Positions 26,233-36,949 of a stretch of DNA of 64,000 nucleotides are shown one piece after another (position 1 is the stretch's first letter; each line of letters begins with the position of its first letter). The translations under genes and the position numbers were made by a program. The notes under the pieces are model-generated. The model made no database searches. It worked only from the letters and a program-made list of their open reading frames with translations, and had not been told where the DNA came from. Source of the DNA: DATEGZ01 sp035519535 (GTDB taxonomy: Bacteria > Acidobacteriota > Vicinamibacteria > Vicinamibacterales > SCN-69-37); assembly GCA_035519535.1 (NCBI GenBank), contig DATIWF010000077.1:1-64000 (forward strand). Reading direction: 5' to 3'.

Positions 26233-27444
26233 ATGCGACACGTCGTCGTGATGGTGGCCACCTCGTATCCCCGCTTTCCCGGGGACGGCATCGGCAGCTT
26301 CATGGAGCCGATCGCCAAGGGCGTCGCCGCGCGCGGGCACGAGGTGCACCTCGTCGCGCCGTGGCATCCCGCGATCAGGCGCGGCAAGGTCGAAGACGGC
26401 GTCTTCTTTCATTTCTTTCACTACGCGCCGGTCGCGTCGCTGAACGTGTTCGGCTATGCGTCTGGGCTCAAGGCGGATACCGACGTGCGCGCCGCGGCGT
26501 GGGCAGTGGCGCCGCTCGCCCTCGGCGCCGGCGCCTTCAAGGCGTGGCGCGTCGCGACCAAGCGCCGGGCCACTGTCATGCACGGCCACTGGATCGTGCC
26601 CGGCGGCGCGATGGCCGCGGTCGCGCGCGGCGGACGGCCGTTGGTCGTGAGCGCGCATGGATCGGACGTCTTCCTCGCCGAGCGGAACGGCGCGGCGCGG
26701 CGAGCCGCGCGCGCGGTGCTGCATCGCGCCGCGTGGGTCACCGCCTGCAGCAATGACCTGCGCGATCGGTCGATCGCGCTCGGCGCGCGTCCCGGCAAGA
26801 CGGAGACGGTGCCGTATGGCGTGGACCGCACGCGCTTCGCTCCCAATCGAGAGGCGCGCGCGGCGATCCGCCAGACGTTCGGGATCGGCGAGGCGCCGCT
26901 CGTGTTCACGGCCGGCCGGCTCGTCCGCAAGAAGGGCTTCGAGTATCTCATCGACGCCGTCGGGCCATTACAGCGCGCGTACCCGGGCGTGCGCCTCGTG
27001 ATCGCCGGCGACGGCGACCTGCGCGACGAACTGGCGGGTCGGGCCGGCGCCCTCGATCCGTCCGCGGTGACGTTCGTCGGAGCCCTGCCCCAGGACGACG
27101 TCGCCAGATGGATGGCGGCTGCCGACGTCGTGGCGGTCCCCTCGGTCCACGACGTTGCGGGCAACGTGGATGGCCTGCCAAACTTCGCGCTCGAGGCCAT
27201 GGCATCAGCCACGCCGGTGGTGGCGACGACGGCCGGCGGCCTCGCCCAGGCCGTCTCGGACGGCGAGACGGGCCGTACCGTGCCGGAGCGCGACGCGCCC
27301 GCCCTCGCCCGGGCGATCGGCGAGCTTCTGGCGCGGCCGTCGGACGCCCGCCGCCTCGGCGCGGCGGCGCGGGCCCGGGTGGAGCGTGATTTCGGCTGGG
27401 CCAGAGTCGCAGAACGCTTTGAAGCGATCTACGATGAGTGCTAG
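26233..27444 (+). CDS. GT4 family glycosyltransferase
   Basis: A 403-residue GT-B enzyme. I chose the ATG at 26233 because it gives the usual hydrophobic first strand (HVVVMVATSYPRFPGDGIGSFMEP). A GTG at 26212 would add seven residues. Acceptor domain with VHLVAPWHPAIRRGKVEDGV and MHGHWIVPGG. The donor domain has FTAGRLVRKKGFEYLIDAV and PSVHDVAGNVDGLPNFALEAMASATPVVATTAGGLAQAV, a complete EX7E-type nucleotide-sugar site. It overlaps the next gene by 11 bases. Confidence 0.88.
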   Translation: MRHVVVMVATSYPRFPGDGIGSFMEPIAKGVAARGHEVHLVAPWHPAIRRGKVEDGVFFHFFHYAPVASLNVFGYASGLKADTDVRAAAWAVAPLALGAGAFKAWRVATKRRATVMHGHWIVPGGAMAAVARGGRPLVVSAHGSDVFLAERNGAARRAARAVLHRAAWVTACSNDLRDRSIALGARPGKTETVPYGVDRTRFAPNREARAAIRQTFGIGEAPLVFTAGRLVRKKGFEYLIDAVGPLQRAYPGVRLVIAGDGDLRDELAGRAGALDPSAVTFVGALPQDDVARWMAAADVVAVPSVHDVAGNVDGLPNFALEAMASATPVVATTAGGLAQAVSDGETGRTVPERDAPALARAIGELLARPSDARRLGAAARARVERDFGWARVAERFEAIYDEC

Positions 27445-28261
27445 CGTGAGTGGATCGGCGATGCCAGCAGACGCCACGACGCGCCCGACCGGTCTGTCGA
27501 TTTTCTTCCCCGCGTACAACGACGCCGGGACGATCGCGAGCCTGGTCATTACGGCGCGCAAGACCGCCCAGAAACTGACGTCCGACTTCGAGATCATCGT
27601 GGTCGACGACGGCAGTGCCGACGCCACGCCCGACATCGCCGACGAGCTCGCGCGGACGTATCCGGACGTGCGCGTCATCCATCACCCGAAGAACCGGGGG
27701 TACGGCGGCGCGCTGCGGACCGGGTTCGCCAGCGCCGAGAAGGAGCTGATCTTCTACACCGACGGCGACGCCCAGTACGACCCGGCCGAGCTCGAGATGC
27801 TGTGGCCGCGGATGGTCGAGGGCGTGGATCTCGTCAACGGCCACAAGGTCAGCCGCTCGGATCCGTGGCACCGGATCATCATCGGAAAGATCTACCACTG
27901 GACGGTGAAGATCCTGTTCGCGCTGAAGGTGCGCGACGTCGATTGCGATTTCCGGCTGATGCGCCGCGCGATCTTCGACACGGTCCACCTCGAGCACAAC
28001 AGCGGCGTGATCTGCCTCGAGATGATGAAGAAGATCCAGGACGCGGGCTTCCACGTCGCCGAGGTGCCCGTCCATCACTACCACCGCGCGTTCGGCCGGT
28101 CGCAGTTCTTCAACTTCCGGCGCCTGTTCAAGACGGTGATCGACGTCGCCGTGCTCTGGTTCCAGCTGGTCGTCCTCGGGCGCCACCGCCGCGGCGCCGA
28201 GGTCGCCGGCGGCGACGCGTCGCGGGAAGCGGCCGCCCGCGCCGGGCGCGGTCGCTCATGA
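27434..28261 (+). CDS. GT2 family glycosyltransferase (DPM1-like)
   Basis: A 275-residue GT2 enzyme starting at the ATG at 27434, 11 bases before the previous stop. Motifs: LSIFFPAYNDAGTIASL, IIVVDDGSADATPDIADEL, LIFYTDGDAQYDPAELEML, DCDFRLMRRAIFDTV. A weak hydrophobic stretch (FKTVIDVAVLWFQLVVLG) near 235-253 may anchor it to the membrane, followed by a short Arg/Ala-rich tail. The build suggests a polyprenyl-phosphate sugar synthase. It overlaps the next SDR gene by four bases. Confidence 0.85.
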   Translation: MSASVSGSAMPADATTRPTGLSIFFPAYNDAGTIASLVITARKTAQKLTSDFEIIVVDDGSADATPDIADELARTYPDVRVIHHPKNRGYGGALRTGFASAEKELIFYTDGDAQYDPAELEMLWPRMVEGVDLVNGHKVSRSDPWHRIIIGKIYHWTVKILFALKVRDVDCDFRLMRRAIFDTVHLEHNSGVICLEMMKKIQDAGFHVAEVPVHHYHRAFGRSQFFNFRRLFKTVIDVAVLWFQLVVLGRHRRGAEVAGGDASREAAARAGRGRS

Positions 28262-29283
28262 TCGGTGACTACCGCGAGTTCTATCGCGGCCGACGCGTCC
28301 TCATCACCGGCGGCCTCGGGTTCATCGGATCGAATCTCGCGCGGCAGCTCGTCGATCTCGGCGCGGACATCCTGCTCGTCGATTCGCTGATCCCCGACTA
28401 CGGCGGCAACCTGTTCAACATCGCGGGCCTCGAGTCGCGCGTGCGCGTGAACATCGCCGACGTGCGCCAGAGCACGACGATGAACTACCTCGTCCACGAT
28501 CGCGAGGTCATCTTCAACCTCGCCGGACAGGTCAGCCACATCGACAGCATGCGCGACCCGCACACGGACCTCGAGATCAACTGCCGCAGCCAGCTGACGA
28601 TCCTCGAGGCGTGCCGCCAGCGCAGTCCGGCGACGAAAGTGGTCTTCGCCGGGACGCGGCAGATCTACGGCCGGCCCGACCGGCTGCCCGTGGACGAGAC
28701 GCACCTCGTGCGGCCGACGGACATCAACGGCATCAACAAGGCGGCGGGCGAGTACTACCACATGGTCTACAACAACGTGTTCGGCGTGCGCGCCTGCTCG
28801 CTGCGGCTGACCAACGTGTACGGCCCGCGGCAGCTCATCCGCCACAACCGGCAGGGGTTCATCGGCTGGTTCATCCGCCAGGCGCTCGAGGGCAAGGAGA
28901 TTCAGATCTACGGCGACGGCTCGCAGGTCCGCGACTTCGTGTACGTGGACGACGTCGCCGACGCGTTCCTGCGCGCCGGCGCGTCCGACGTCACCAACGG
29001 CGACGCGTTCAATGTCGGCGGCACCGAGCACATCACCCACCGCGACCTCGTCGCGCTGCTCCTCGAGGAGGCCGGGCGCGGGTCGTCCAGGTTCGTGCCC
29101 TGGCCCGACGACAAGCGTCGCATCGACATCGGGTCCTTCTACTCGGATTCCACGAAGTTCATGCGCGCGACCGGCTGGAAGCCAGGCGTGGCGCTGCGCG
29201 ACGGCCTCCGGAAGACGCTCGCCTACTACCGCGAGCACTTCGATCGCTACATCGCGCCTCCCGACGGGGCGGACCGGGCGTGA
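28258..29283 (+). CDS. NAD-dependent sugar-nucleotide epimerase/dehydratase with Asn in place of the catalytic Tyr
   Basis: A 341-residue extended SDR protein. The NAD site is GGLGFIGS at 18-25. The body follows nucleotide-sugar epimerases: NLAGQVSHIDSMRDP, the Thr133 position in FAGTRQIYGRP, then LRLTNVYGPRQ, IYGDGSQVRDFVYVDDVA and GGTEHITHRDL. The expected YxxxK reads NGINK: Asn157 stands where the catalytic Tyr should be and Lys161 is kept. Some bacterial SDR groups appear to share this change, so the enzyme may use another base or a different reaction. It should prepare a nucleotide sugar for this locus. Start ATG overlaps the previous stop. Confidence 0.85.
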   Translation: MIGDYREFYRGRRVLITGGLGFIGSNLARQLVDLGADILLVDSLIPDYGGNLFNIAGLESRVRVNIADVRQSTTMNYLVHDREVIFNLAGQVSHIDSMRDPHTDLEINCRSQLTILEACRQRSPATKVVFAGTRQIYGRPDRLPVDETHLVRPTDINGINKAAGEYYHMVYNNVFGVRACSLRLTNVYGPRQLIRHNRQGFIGWFIRQALEGKEIQIYGDGSQVRDFVYVDDVADAFLRAGASDVTNGDAFNVGGTEHITHRDLVALLLEEAGRGSSRFVPWPDDKRRIDIGSFYSDSTKFMRATGWKPGVALRDGLRKTLAYYREHFDRYIAPPDGADRA

Positions 29284-30398
29284 CGACCCGCATTCCGTTC
29301 ATGTCGTTCGCGCCGGGCCCGGACGCCGCGGCCGTCCGACAGGCGATCGATCGCGTGATCGAGCGCGGGTGGTTCATCCTCGGCCCGGAGGTCGAGGCGT
29401 TCGAACGCGAGTTCGCGGCGGCGTCCGGCGCGGCCCATGCCGTGGGCGTCGGCACCGGGACCGACGCGCTCGCGCTCGCGCTGCGGGCGATGGGCATCGG
29501 CCCGGGCGACGAAGTGATCACGTCGCCGCTCTCCGCGGCGTACTCGGCGTTCGCGATCATGATGGCCGGCGCGACGCCCGTCTTCGCCGACATCGACCCC
29601 GCGCGGCTGACGCTCGATCCGCGCGCCGCCGAGGCCGCCATCACGCCGCGCACCGCGGCGCTGATGCCCGTGCACCTGTACGGCCAGCCGGCCGACATGG
29701 CGGCGTTCACGGCGATCGCGTCGCGCCATCGTCTGGCGATCGTCGAGGACGCGTGCCAGGCGCACGGCGCGACGTGCGGCGGCCGGCCCGTGGGCACGTT
29801 CGGCCGGGCGGGCGCGTTCAGCTTCTACCCGACGAAGAACCTCGGCGCGCTCGGCGACGGCGGCGCCGTCATCACCGACGACGCGTCGCTCGCGGACCGG
29901 CTGCGGCGGCTGCGCAACGGCGGGCAGACGGATCGGTACCATCATCCGGAATTCGGCGTGAACAGCCGGCTCGACGAGCTGCAGGCGGCGATTCTGCGCG
30001 CGCGGCTGGCGTTCCTGCCCGGCTGGACGGCGCGGCGCCGCGCGATCGCCGCCCGCTATCGATCCGTGCTCGCACGCGGCCCGGTGGCCGTGCCGCCCGA
30101 ATGCGACGCCGGCCACGTCTATCACCTGTTTCCGGTGCTCGCGCGCGATCGCCCGGCCTTCCAGGCGCATATGGCGTCGCAGGGGATTGCGACGCTGATC
30201 CACTATCCGATTCCCATCCCGCGCCAGGGCGCGCTCGCGGGCGTGCCCGCGGCGGCGTGCCCCCTCGCCGACCGCGTGTGCGCGGAGGTGTGCTCGCTGC
30301 CGCTCCATCCGCTGCTGACCGATCACGACGCGAACGCCGTCGCGGCGGCCGTTCTCGCGTGGCGCGACGCGCGTTCCCAGGTGCCCGGCGTGCAATGA
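29280..30398 (+). CDS. DegT/DnrJ/EryC1 sugar aminotransferase
   Basis: A 372-residue PLP-dependent aminotransferase. The PLP lysine is Lys186 in FYPTKNLGALGDGGA. Other family marks are GVGTGTDALALALRAMGIGPGDEV, MPVHLYGQPADM and EDACQAHGA, the last seen in sugar 3-aminotransferases of the FdtB/QdtB/DesV type. It should transaminate a keto-sugar nucleotide, with the adjacent SDR a natural supplier of the keto sugar. Starts at GTG overlapping the SDR stop, and its own stop overlaps the next ATG. Confidence 0.92.
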   Translation: MTTRIPFMSFAPGPDAAAVRQAIDRVIERGWFILGPEVEAFEREFAAASGAAHAVGVGTGTDALALALRAMGIGPGDEVITSPLSAAYSAFAIMMAGATPVFADIDPARLTLDPRAAEAAITPRTAALMPVHLYGQPADMAAFTAIASRHRLAIVEDACQAHGATCGGRPVGTFGRAGAFSFYPTKNLGALGDGGAVITDDASLADRLRRLRNGGQTDRYHHPEFGVNSRLDELQAAILRARLAFLPGWTARRRAIAARYRSVLARGPVAVPPECDAGHVYHLFPVLARDRPAFQAHMASQGIATLIHYPIPIPRQGALAGVPAAACPLADRVCAEVCSLPLHPLLTDHDANAVAAAVLAWRDARSQVPGVQ

Positions 30399-32887
30399 TC
30401 CGGATGGGCCTGGCGGCGCTGCTCGTCGCCTACGCGCCTGGCGCGCTGCTTTTCAGAACGCCGCTCGGTGCCCGCCCTCGCCGGGCCGACCTTCCCGCCG
30501 AGGAGCGCGTGTTCTGGTACGTCGTGCTGAGCGCGGGCCTGTCGCTCGCGATCGCCATCGCGCTCGCCTGGCTGGGCCGGTACCGATTCGACCGGCTGCT
30601 CATCGCGAACGGGACCGTCTGCGCGGCCACGTTGATCCTCGTGCGCGGCCGGCTGCGATTTCGCGGAACGTCGCGGCGCCCGACGTGGACGGTCGTCCTG
30701 CCGATCGCGCTCGTCGCGCTCGGCATCTGGCGCTTCTTCCCGACGTCCGAGTACATCATCGGCGGCAAGGATCCGGGCACGTACGTGAACGAGGGCATTC
30801 AGATCGCGCAGCGCGGCGCCCTGGTCATTCACGATCCCGTCGTCGCGGCGGTGCCCGAGGACGCGCGGCCGCTGTTCTTTCCGCCGTACCTCTACCAGCC
30901 GTACGACAGCCTGCGCTTCATGGGGTTTTTCGTCGAGCACGTCCGCGACGGCGAGGTCGTGGGCCAGCTGCCGCATCTGTTCCCGGCGTCGATCGCCGTG
31001 GGCTACGGCCTGAACGGGCTCACGGGCGCGCGTGACGCCGTGGCGGTGTGGGCCCTCCTCGGCCTGGTCGCCGTGTACGTGTTCGCCGCGCGGCTGCTCG
31101 GGCCGATCCCGGCGTTTGCCGCCGCGGCGCTGCTCGCGCTCCACGTCATCCAGGTCTGGTTCGCGCGCTACCCGAACTCGGAGGTCACGCTGCAAGCGCT
31201 GCTGTTCGCGACGCTGCTGGCCTACTCGCGGGCCCACGAGGACGGCGACGGCTTCTTCGCGCCGATCGCGGGCCTCCTGGCGGCGCTCCTGATCTTCGCG
31301 CGGCTGGACGGCGTGATGGTCGTCGCGGCGCTCGCCGGCGTCGCCGTGCTCTCGTGGATCGCGGCCGGCACCCGGCCGCGCGCGAGCTTCGTGCTCACGA
31401 TGGGCGCCGGCACGCTGGCGGGGCTGCTGTACCTGAAGGGCCCGCTCCACTCGTACGCGGAGACGCCGACGAACTGGGTCCGGGGGCTCGCGGAGGTTCC
31501 CGGTCTGATCGCGCTCGCGAGCGCCGCGGTGATCGCCGCGCTCGTCGTGCTCGTCGTGCTCCGCCGCCGCGCTCCGGCCGCGCTTCGCACCGCGCTGCCG
31601 ATCGCGATCGCGGCCGTGCTGCTTGCGGCCGCCGGCTACGCCTGGTTCCTTCGCGCGCCCGGCGGCAGGCTCACCGACTACGACGCGTACGCGCTGCGCA
31701 CGTTCACGAACTTCTACCTGTTTCCCGTCGGACTCGTCGCCACGCTCGCGGGCGTGCTGCTGGTCGCACGGCAGTCGTTCTGGCGCGCGCCGGCCTTCGT
31801 GGTGGTGTTCGCGGGCTTCGCCCTGTCCTTCTTCTACAAGATCCACGTCGTGCCGGAGCACTTCTGGATGGCGCGCCGGTTCCTGCCGATCATCCTGCCG
31901 GGGGCCTTCGTCTTCATGGCCGCGGCCGCGCTCGGTCCGGCGATCGGCGCCTCGGTGCGCGGCGAGCGCGCGCGCCTCGCGGCCGGCGCCGTCCTGCTGC
32001 TCTGGCTCGGCAGCCGCTACGCGGCCGCCGCCGCCCCGATCCTGCCGCACGTCGAATACGCCGGCGTGATTCCGTACCTCGAGCGCCTCGCGTCGGAGAT
32101 CGGCGACCGCGACCTCGTGATCGTCGAATCACGCGACTCCAACGCCGACACCCACGTGTTCGCGGTGCCGCTCGCGTACATCTACGCGCGCAACGTGCTC
32201 GTGCTCGTCTCGCCGAAGCCGGACAAGCGACGGCTCGAAGCGTTCATCGCCGAGGCGCACCGGACGTACGACCATGTGCTGTTCGTCGGCGGCGGCGGCA
32301 CCGACCTGCTTTCACGCCACATCATCCCCAGAGCGATCGACGACGGCCGCGTCGAAGTGCCCGAATGGGCGAGCACCCCGTGGAACGTCTATCCGGCCGG
32401 GCCGCGGCGCAAGGACTTCAACTACAGCCTGTACGAGCTGACGGTCGGCGAGGCGCAGGGCGGCGCGTTCGACCTCGATGTCGGCGACCGCGACGACCTG
32501 TACGTCGTGCGCTTTTTCGCGAAGGAATCGTCCGAGGGCCGGAGCATCCGATGGACCGGTCCGACGTCGTTCATCTCCGTGCCCGGCCTCTCGGGCCAGG
32601 AACGCGAAGTCGTGCTGACGATGCACGACGGCGGCCGCCCCGCGAGCGCTCCGCCGGCCCGCGTGACGGTCCGGTTCGACGGCGTCGTGATCGGCACGAT
32701 CGACGTGGGCTCCGGCTTCCGCGACTACCGGCTGGCGATCCCGGCCGAGCTCGTCGAGCGCGCCGCCGCAAAGGCGGACCCGGCCCAGCTTACACTCGAG
32801 TCGACGACGTGGGTACCGCGTGATGTCATCGGCGGCACCGACGATCGCACGCTGGGCGTCATGCTCGACCGCGTCCAGGTCCACTGA
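30395..32887 (+). CDS. Large membrane protein, GT-C-like core with C-terminal soluble domain
   Basis: An 830-residue protein from the ATG that overlaps the aminotransferase stop. About eleven membrane helices fill residues 1-540. A loop at SEYIIGGKDPGTYVNEGIQIAQRG sits where GT-C enzymes carry their acidic residue, followed by LPHLFPASIAVGYGL. Residues from about 560 on are soluble and presumably periplasmic: first a Rossmann-like part (DLVIVESRDSNADTHVF), then a beta-rich ending (VRFFAKESSEGRSIRWTG ... VTVRFDGVVIGTIDVGSGFRDYRL) that looks like a carbohydrate-binding jelly roll. Function is inferred as a glycosyltransferase or glycan-handling protein; I do not recognise a named family. Confidence 0.75.
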   Translation: MIRMGLAALLVAYAPGALLFRTPLGARPRRADLPAEERVFWYVVLSAGLSLAIAIALAWLGRYRFDRLLIANGTVCAATLILVRGRLRFRGTSRRPTWTVVLPIALVALGIWRFFPTSEYIIGGKDPGTYVNEGIQIAQRGALVIHDPVVAAVPEDARPLFFPPYLYQPYDSLRFMGFFVEHVRDGEVVGQLPHLFPASIAVGYGLNGLTGARDAVAVWALLGLVAVYVFAARLLGPIPAFAAAALLALHVIQVWFARYPNSEVTLQALLFATLLAYSRAHEDGDGFFAPIAGLLAALLIFARLDGVMVVAALAGVAVLSWIAAGTRPRASFVLTMGAGTLAGLLYLKGPLHSYAETPTNWVRGLAEVPGLIALASAAVIAALVVLVVLRRRAPAALRTALPIAIAAVLLAAAGYAWFLRAPGGRLTDYDAYALRTFTNFYLFPVGLVATLAGVLLVARQSFWRAPAFVVVFAGFALSFFYKIHVVPEHFWMARRFLPIILPGAFVFMAAAALGPAIGASVRGERARLAAGAVLLLWLGSRYAAAAAPILPHVEYAGVIPYLERLASEIGDRDLVIVESRDSNADTHVFAVPLAYIYARNVLVLVSPKPDKRRLEAFIAEAHRTYDHVLFVGGGGTDLLSRHIIPRAIDDGRVEVPEWASTPWNVYPAGPRRKDFNYSLYELTVGEAQGGAFDLDVGDRDDLYVVRFFAKESSEGRSIRWTGPTSFISVPGLSGQEREVVLTMHDGGRPASAPPARVTVRFDGVVIGTIDVGSGFRDYRLAIPAELVERAAAKADPAQLTLESTTWVPRDVIGGTDDRTLGVMLDRVQVH

Positions 32888-32888
32888 C

Positions 32889-34082
32889 ATGCGTCGCCTG
32901 CAGGTCTACGAGCCCCGGGAGCGCGCGCTGGTGAGAGCGGCCGATGCGGCGCTGTCGCCGCTCGCCTGGCTCGCGCGAAGCGGGAGCCGGCCGGCCGGTG
33001 ATCCCCGGCGCGTGCTGCTCCTGCGTCTCGAGCGCATCGGCGACCTGCTGATGGTGATCGACGCGATTCGCGACGCCCGCGTCTGCTGGCCGACGGCCGA
33101 GATCGATCTCGCGGTTGGCAGCTGGAACGCGCCGCTCGCGCGCCTCTTGCCCGAGGTGACGGCGATCCACGTCGTGGACGCGCCGTGGCTGGCCCGCGGC
33201 GCCACGAGGACGAGCTGGTCCGACCTCGTGCGTCAGGCGCGGGCGTGGCGCCTCCCGGGGTACGACCTCGTCGTGAACTTCGAGCCGGACATCCGCAGCA
33301 ATTTTCTGGCCTGGCTGTCCGGCGCGCCGCGGCGCGCGGGGTACTGGTCGGGCGGCGGCGGGGCCTTTCTCACGGACGCGGCGGAGTATGCGCCCATGAC
33401 GCACGTCTCCGAGAACGCCCGCCAGCTCATCGCGCGCGCCGCCGGACGGACGCCGCCCGCTCCGCCGGGCGGACCGACGTTCCCGAGACTCCGCGTGCCA
33501 GCCGACGCCGTCGCGCGCGCCAGCGCGGTGCTCGCGAACGCACGCGGACCGCTCGTCGGCGTGCACGTGAGCGGCGGCCGCGAATCGAAACAGTGGCATC
33601 TCGATCGCTTCGCCGCGGTCGCGCGCGACCTCGCCGGCGCGCGTCGCGCCACGATCGTGCTCACCGGCGCCGATGCCGACCGTCCGCTCGTCCAGACCGT
33701 CAAGGACCGGCTCGGCGACATCCCGGCCATCGACGCGGCGGCCGGCCTGGACCTGCCGGCCACCGCGGCGTTGCTCGGCCGGCTCGATCTCTTCATCACC
33801 AGCGACACCGGGCCGATGCACCTGGCGGCGGCCATGGGCACGCCCGTCGTCGCCCTCTTCGGTCCGTCGCATCCCGAGCGGTACGGCCCGCGCGCGCGGC
33901 TCGAGCGCATCCTGCGCGTGGATTTGCCGTGCAGCCCGTGCGGCCGCGTGCGCCTGCCGCCGGAGCGGTGCCGCGGCCACGTGCCCGACTGCATGGACGG
34001 CATCACGGTCGCGGCGGTCCTGCGCGCGTCGGCGGAGCTGCTCGACGCGGCGCGCCCGGCCGATCGCGCGGCCAGGTCCTGA
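32889..34082 (+). CDS. GT9 (heptosyltransferase-like) glycosyltransferase
   Basis: A 397-residue GT9 enzyme starting one base after the previous stop. The donor-site and fold marks are RVLLLRLERIGDLLMVIDAIRDAR, YDLVVNFEPDIRSNFLAWLSG, VGVHVSGGRESKQWHLDRFAAVA, and SDTGPMHLAAAMGTPVVALFGPSHPERYGP. A Cys-rich stretch, PCSPCGRVRLPPERCRGHVPDC, matches the metal-like cluster in some GT9 proteins. Family members usually transfer ADP-heptose to lipopolysaccharide core. No heptose-synthesis genes are near, so the sugar may differ. Confidence 0.87.
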   Translation: MRRLQVYEPRERALVRAADAALSPLAWLARSGSRPAGDPRRVLLLRLERIGDLLMVIDAIRDARVCWPTAEIDLAVGSWNAPLARLLPEVTAIHVVDAPWLARGATRTSWSDLVRQARAWRLPGYDLVVNFEPDIRSNFLAWLSGAPRRAGYWSGGGGAFLTDAAEYAPMTHVSENARQLIARAAGRTPPAPPGGPTFPRLRVPADAVARASAVLANARGPLVGVHVSGGRESKQWHLDRFAAVARDLAGARRATIVLTGADADRPLVQTVKDRLGDIPAIDAAAGLDLPATAALLGRLDLFITSDTGPMHLAAAMGTPVVALFGPSHPERYGPRARLERILRVDLPCSPCGRVRLPPERCRGHVPDCMDGITVAAVLRASAELLDAARPADRAARS

Positions 34083-34084
34083 CC

Positions 34085-35904
34085 ATGAGCACCACGGTCA
34101 TCTGCGTCACGGCCGGCGGCCGGGAGCTTCGCACGGACCTGGCGTCGCTGCTGACGCCCGCGCTCCGCGAGAAGGCGCGCGTCGACGCCAACGCGTGGAT
34201 CAAGCGCCTGCGGCTCGTGCCGTATGACGGCCGGACGATGCGCGAGCGATTCACGTACCGGGACGAGTCGCTGTGGTGGTTCACGGAGCTGTACCTGCAC
34301 AAGATGAGACGACTCGACGCGGCGGTCGCGGCCACGCTCGCGCTGGAGGCCGCGCGGGATCAGCACACGCCTGCGCGCTTGATCATCGAGTCCGCCGACT
34401 GCGTCGTGCGCCGCACGGCCAGTGCGTTCGGGCAGGCGCGCGGGATCGCGGTCGAGGTACGCGGCGGGTCGAACGAGCCTCGCGGCCGCGAGCGCGCGAG
34501 CTACCTCATCGGCCTGACGGCGCGCCTCTCGCGGCTGCGGCCCGGACGACGAGTGCTCGCGAAGCGACCGCGGGTCGCGGCCTTCGTCCACACGGCCTTC
34601 TGGCGCGAGGCCGCCGAAGAGGACGGCCCGGAACAAGAGAGCTACATCGGTCCGGTCCTCGGCGCGTTGAGCCGGCGGCTCGGACCGGGCGACCTGTCGT
34701 ACGTGGGGGTGGGACCGCGCCACAACTTCCGCGCGCGCCGGTGGTGGGATCCCGTCACGCCCGCGGACGCGGCGCGGCCGCTCATCACGCCCATCGAGCG
34801 CCTGTCGAGGCGGGCGGACCTCCGCGAGTCGCTGGCGCTCTGGGGCGCGCGCCACGACCTCGCGCGCGCGATTGCGTCGGGCGACGCGATCCGCGAGGCC
34901 GCGACCTTCAGCGGCCTCGACCTGTGGCCGGTCGTCCGTCCCGAGCTCGAGGGCGTCGCGCTGCTGCAGTGGCCGTGGTCGGCGCGCGCGATGGATGAAG
35001 CTGCGGCGGCCCTCGACGCGCTGTCGCCCGGCGTCATCGTCACGTACGCGGAGGCCGGGGGCTGGGGCCGCGCCCTGGTGCTCGAGGCGCGCCGGCGCGG
35101 CGTGCCGTCCGTCGGCCTCCAGCACGGCTTCATCTATCGCCACTGGCTGAACTACCGGCACGAGCCGGACGAAATGCAGCCGCTCGGGCGGGATCGCGGA
35201 TTCCCGTCGCCGGATCGCACCCTGTTGTTCGACGGCTACGCGGCCGAGTGGCTCGGCTCGGCCGGACACTTCCCGCCCGCGCGCCTGGCGGTCACGGGCA
35301 ATCCGGGGCTGGACGCCCTGAAGCGCCGCCTCGCGGCGCTCTCCGACGCCGACCGGCGCGAGATCAGATCCGAGCTGGGCGTGGCTGACGGCCGGCGCGT
35401 CCTGGCGTTTGCAGCCAAATTCAGCGAGGCGCGCGCGGCGCTGCCGGCGCTCGCCGACGCCGTTCGCGCGCGGCCGGACCTGCACCTCGTCATCAAGACC
35501 CATCCGGCCGAGACGCCGGACGTCTACGCGCCCGCCTTCGCGAACGTGCCGAATGTCACGCGCACGCCCGCCACCGCCGACCTCGCGCGCGTGCTGGCCG
35601 TCGCCGACGGGATCGTGACCGTCAACTCGACCGTGGCGATTGACGCGCTGGCGCTGGGCGTGCCCGCGCTCGTCATCGGACTGCCGAACAACCTGAGCCC
35701 GTTCGTGGAGGCCGGCGTCATGCTCGGCGCGACGGCCGAGGAGGACGTCCGGCGGCAGATCGAGGCGCTCCTGTATGATGGGGACGCCCGCCGGCGGCTG
35801 CATGACGCAGCCGCGCGATTCGCGGCCGATCACGGCATCGCAAGTGACGGGCGCGCGGCCGATCGCGCGGCCGACGCGATCCTGGCACTCGGACGACAGA
35901 CCAG

Positions 35905-35908
<4 letters not shown>
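34085..35908 (+). CDS. Two-part GT-B-like protein, possibly a glycerophosphotransferase-type transferase
   Basis: A 607-residue soluble protein starting two bases after the GT9 stop. I do not recognise the first half (1-310). It carries YLHKMRRLDAAVAATLALEAA, a charged middle and SYVGVGPRHNFRARRWWDPVTP. From about 320 the sequence resembles GT-B enzymes related to CDP-glycerol:polyglycerophosphate transferases and surface-carbohydrate proteins: GVIVTYAEAGGWGRALVLEARRRG, SVGLQHGFIYRHWLNY, LAVTGNPGLDAL, LVIKTHPAETPDVY, and GIVTVNSTVAIDALALGVPALVIGLPNNLSPF. The HGF and NSTVAIDA motifs are typical of that fold. Its stop overlaps the next SDR start. Confidence 0.7.
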
Positions 35909-36885
<977 letters not shown>

Positions 36886-36949
36886 CGAATGGGGCAGGCC
36901 GGGAAGTCAGAAAGGCGGGACGTCAGGAAGTGCCATAATTGACGCAGAC

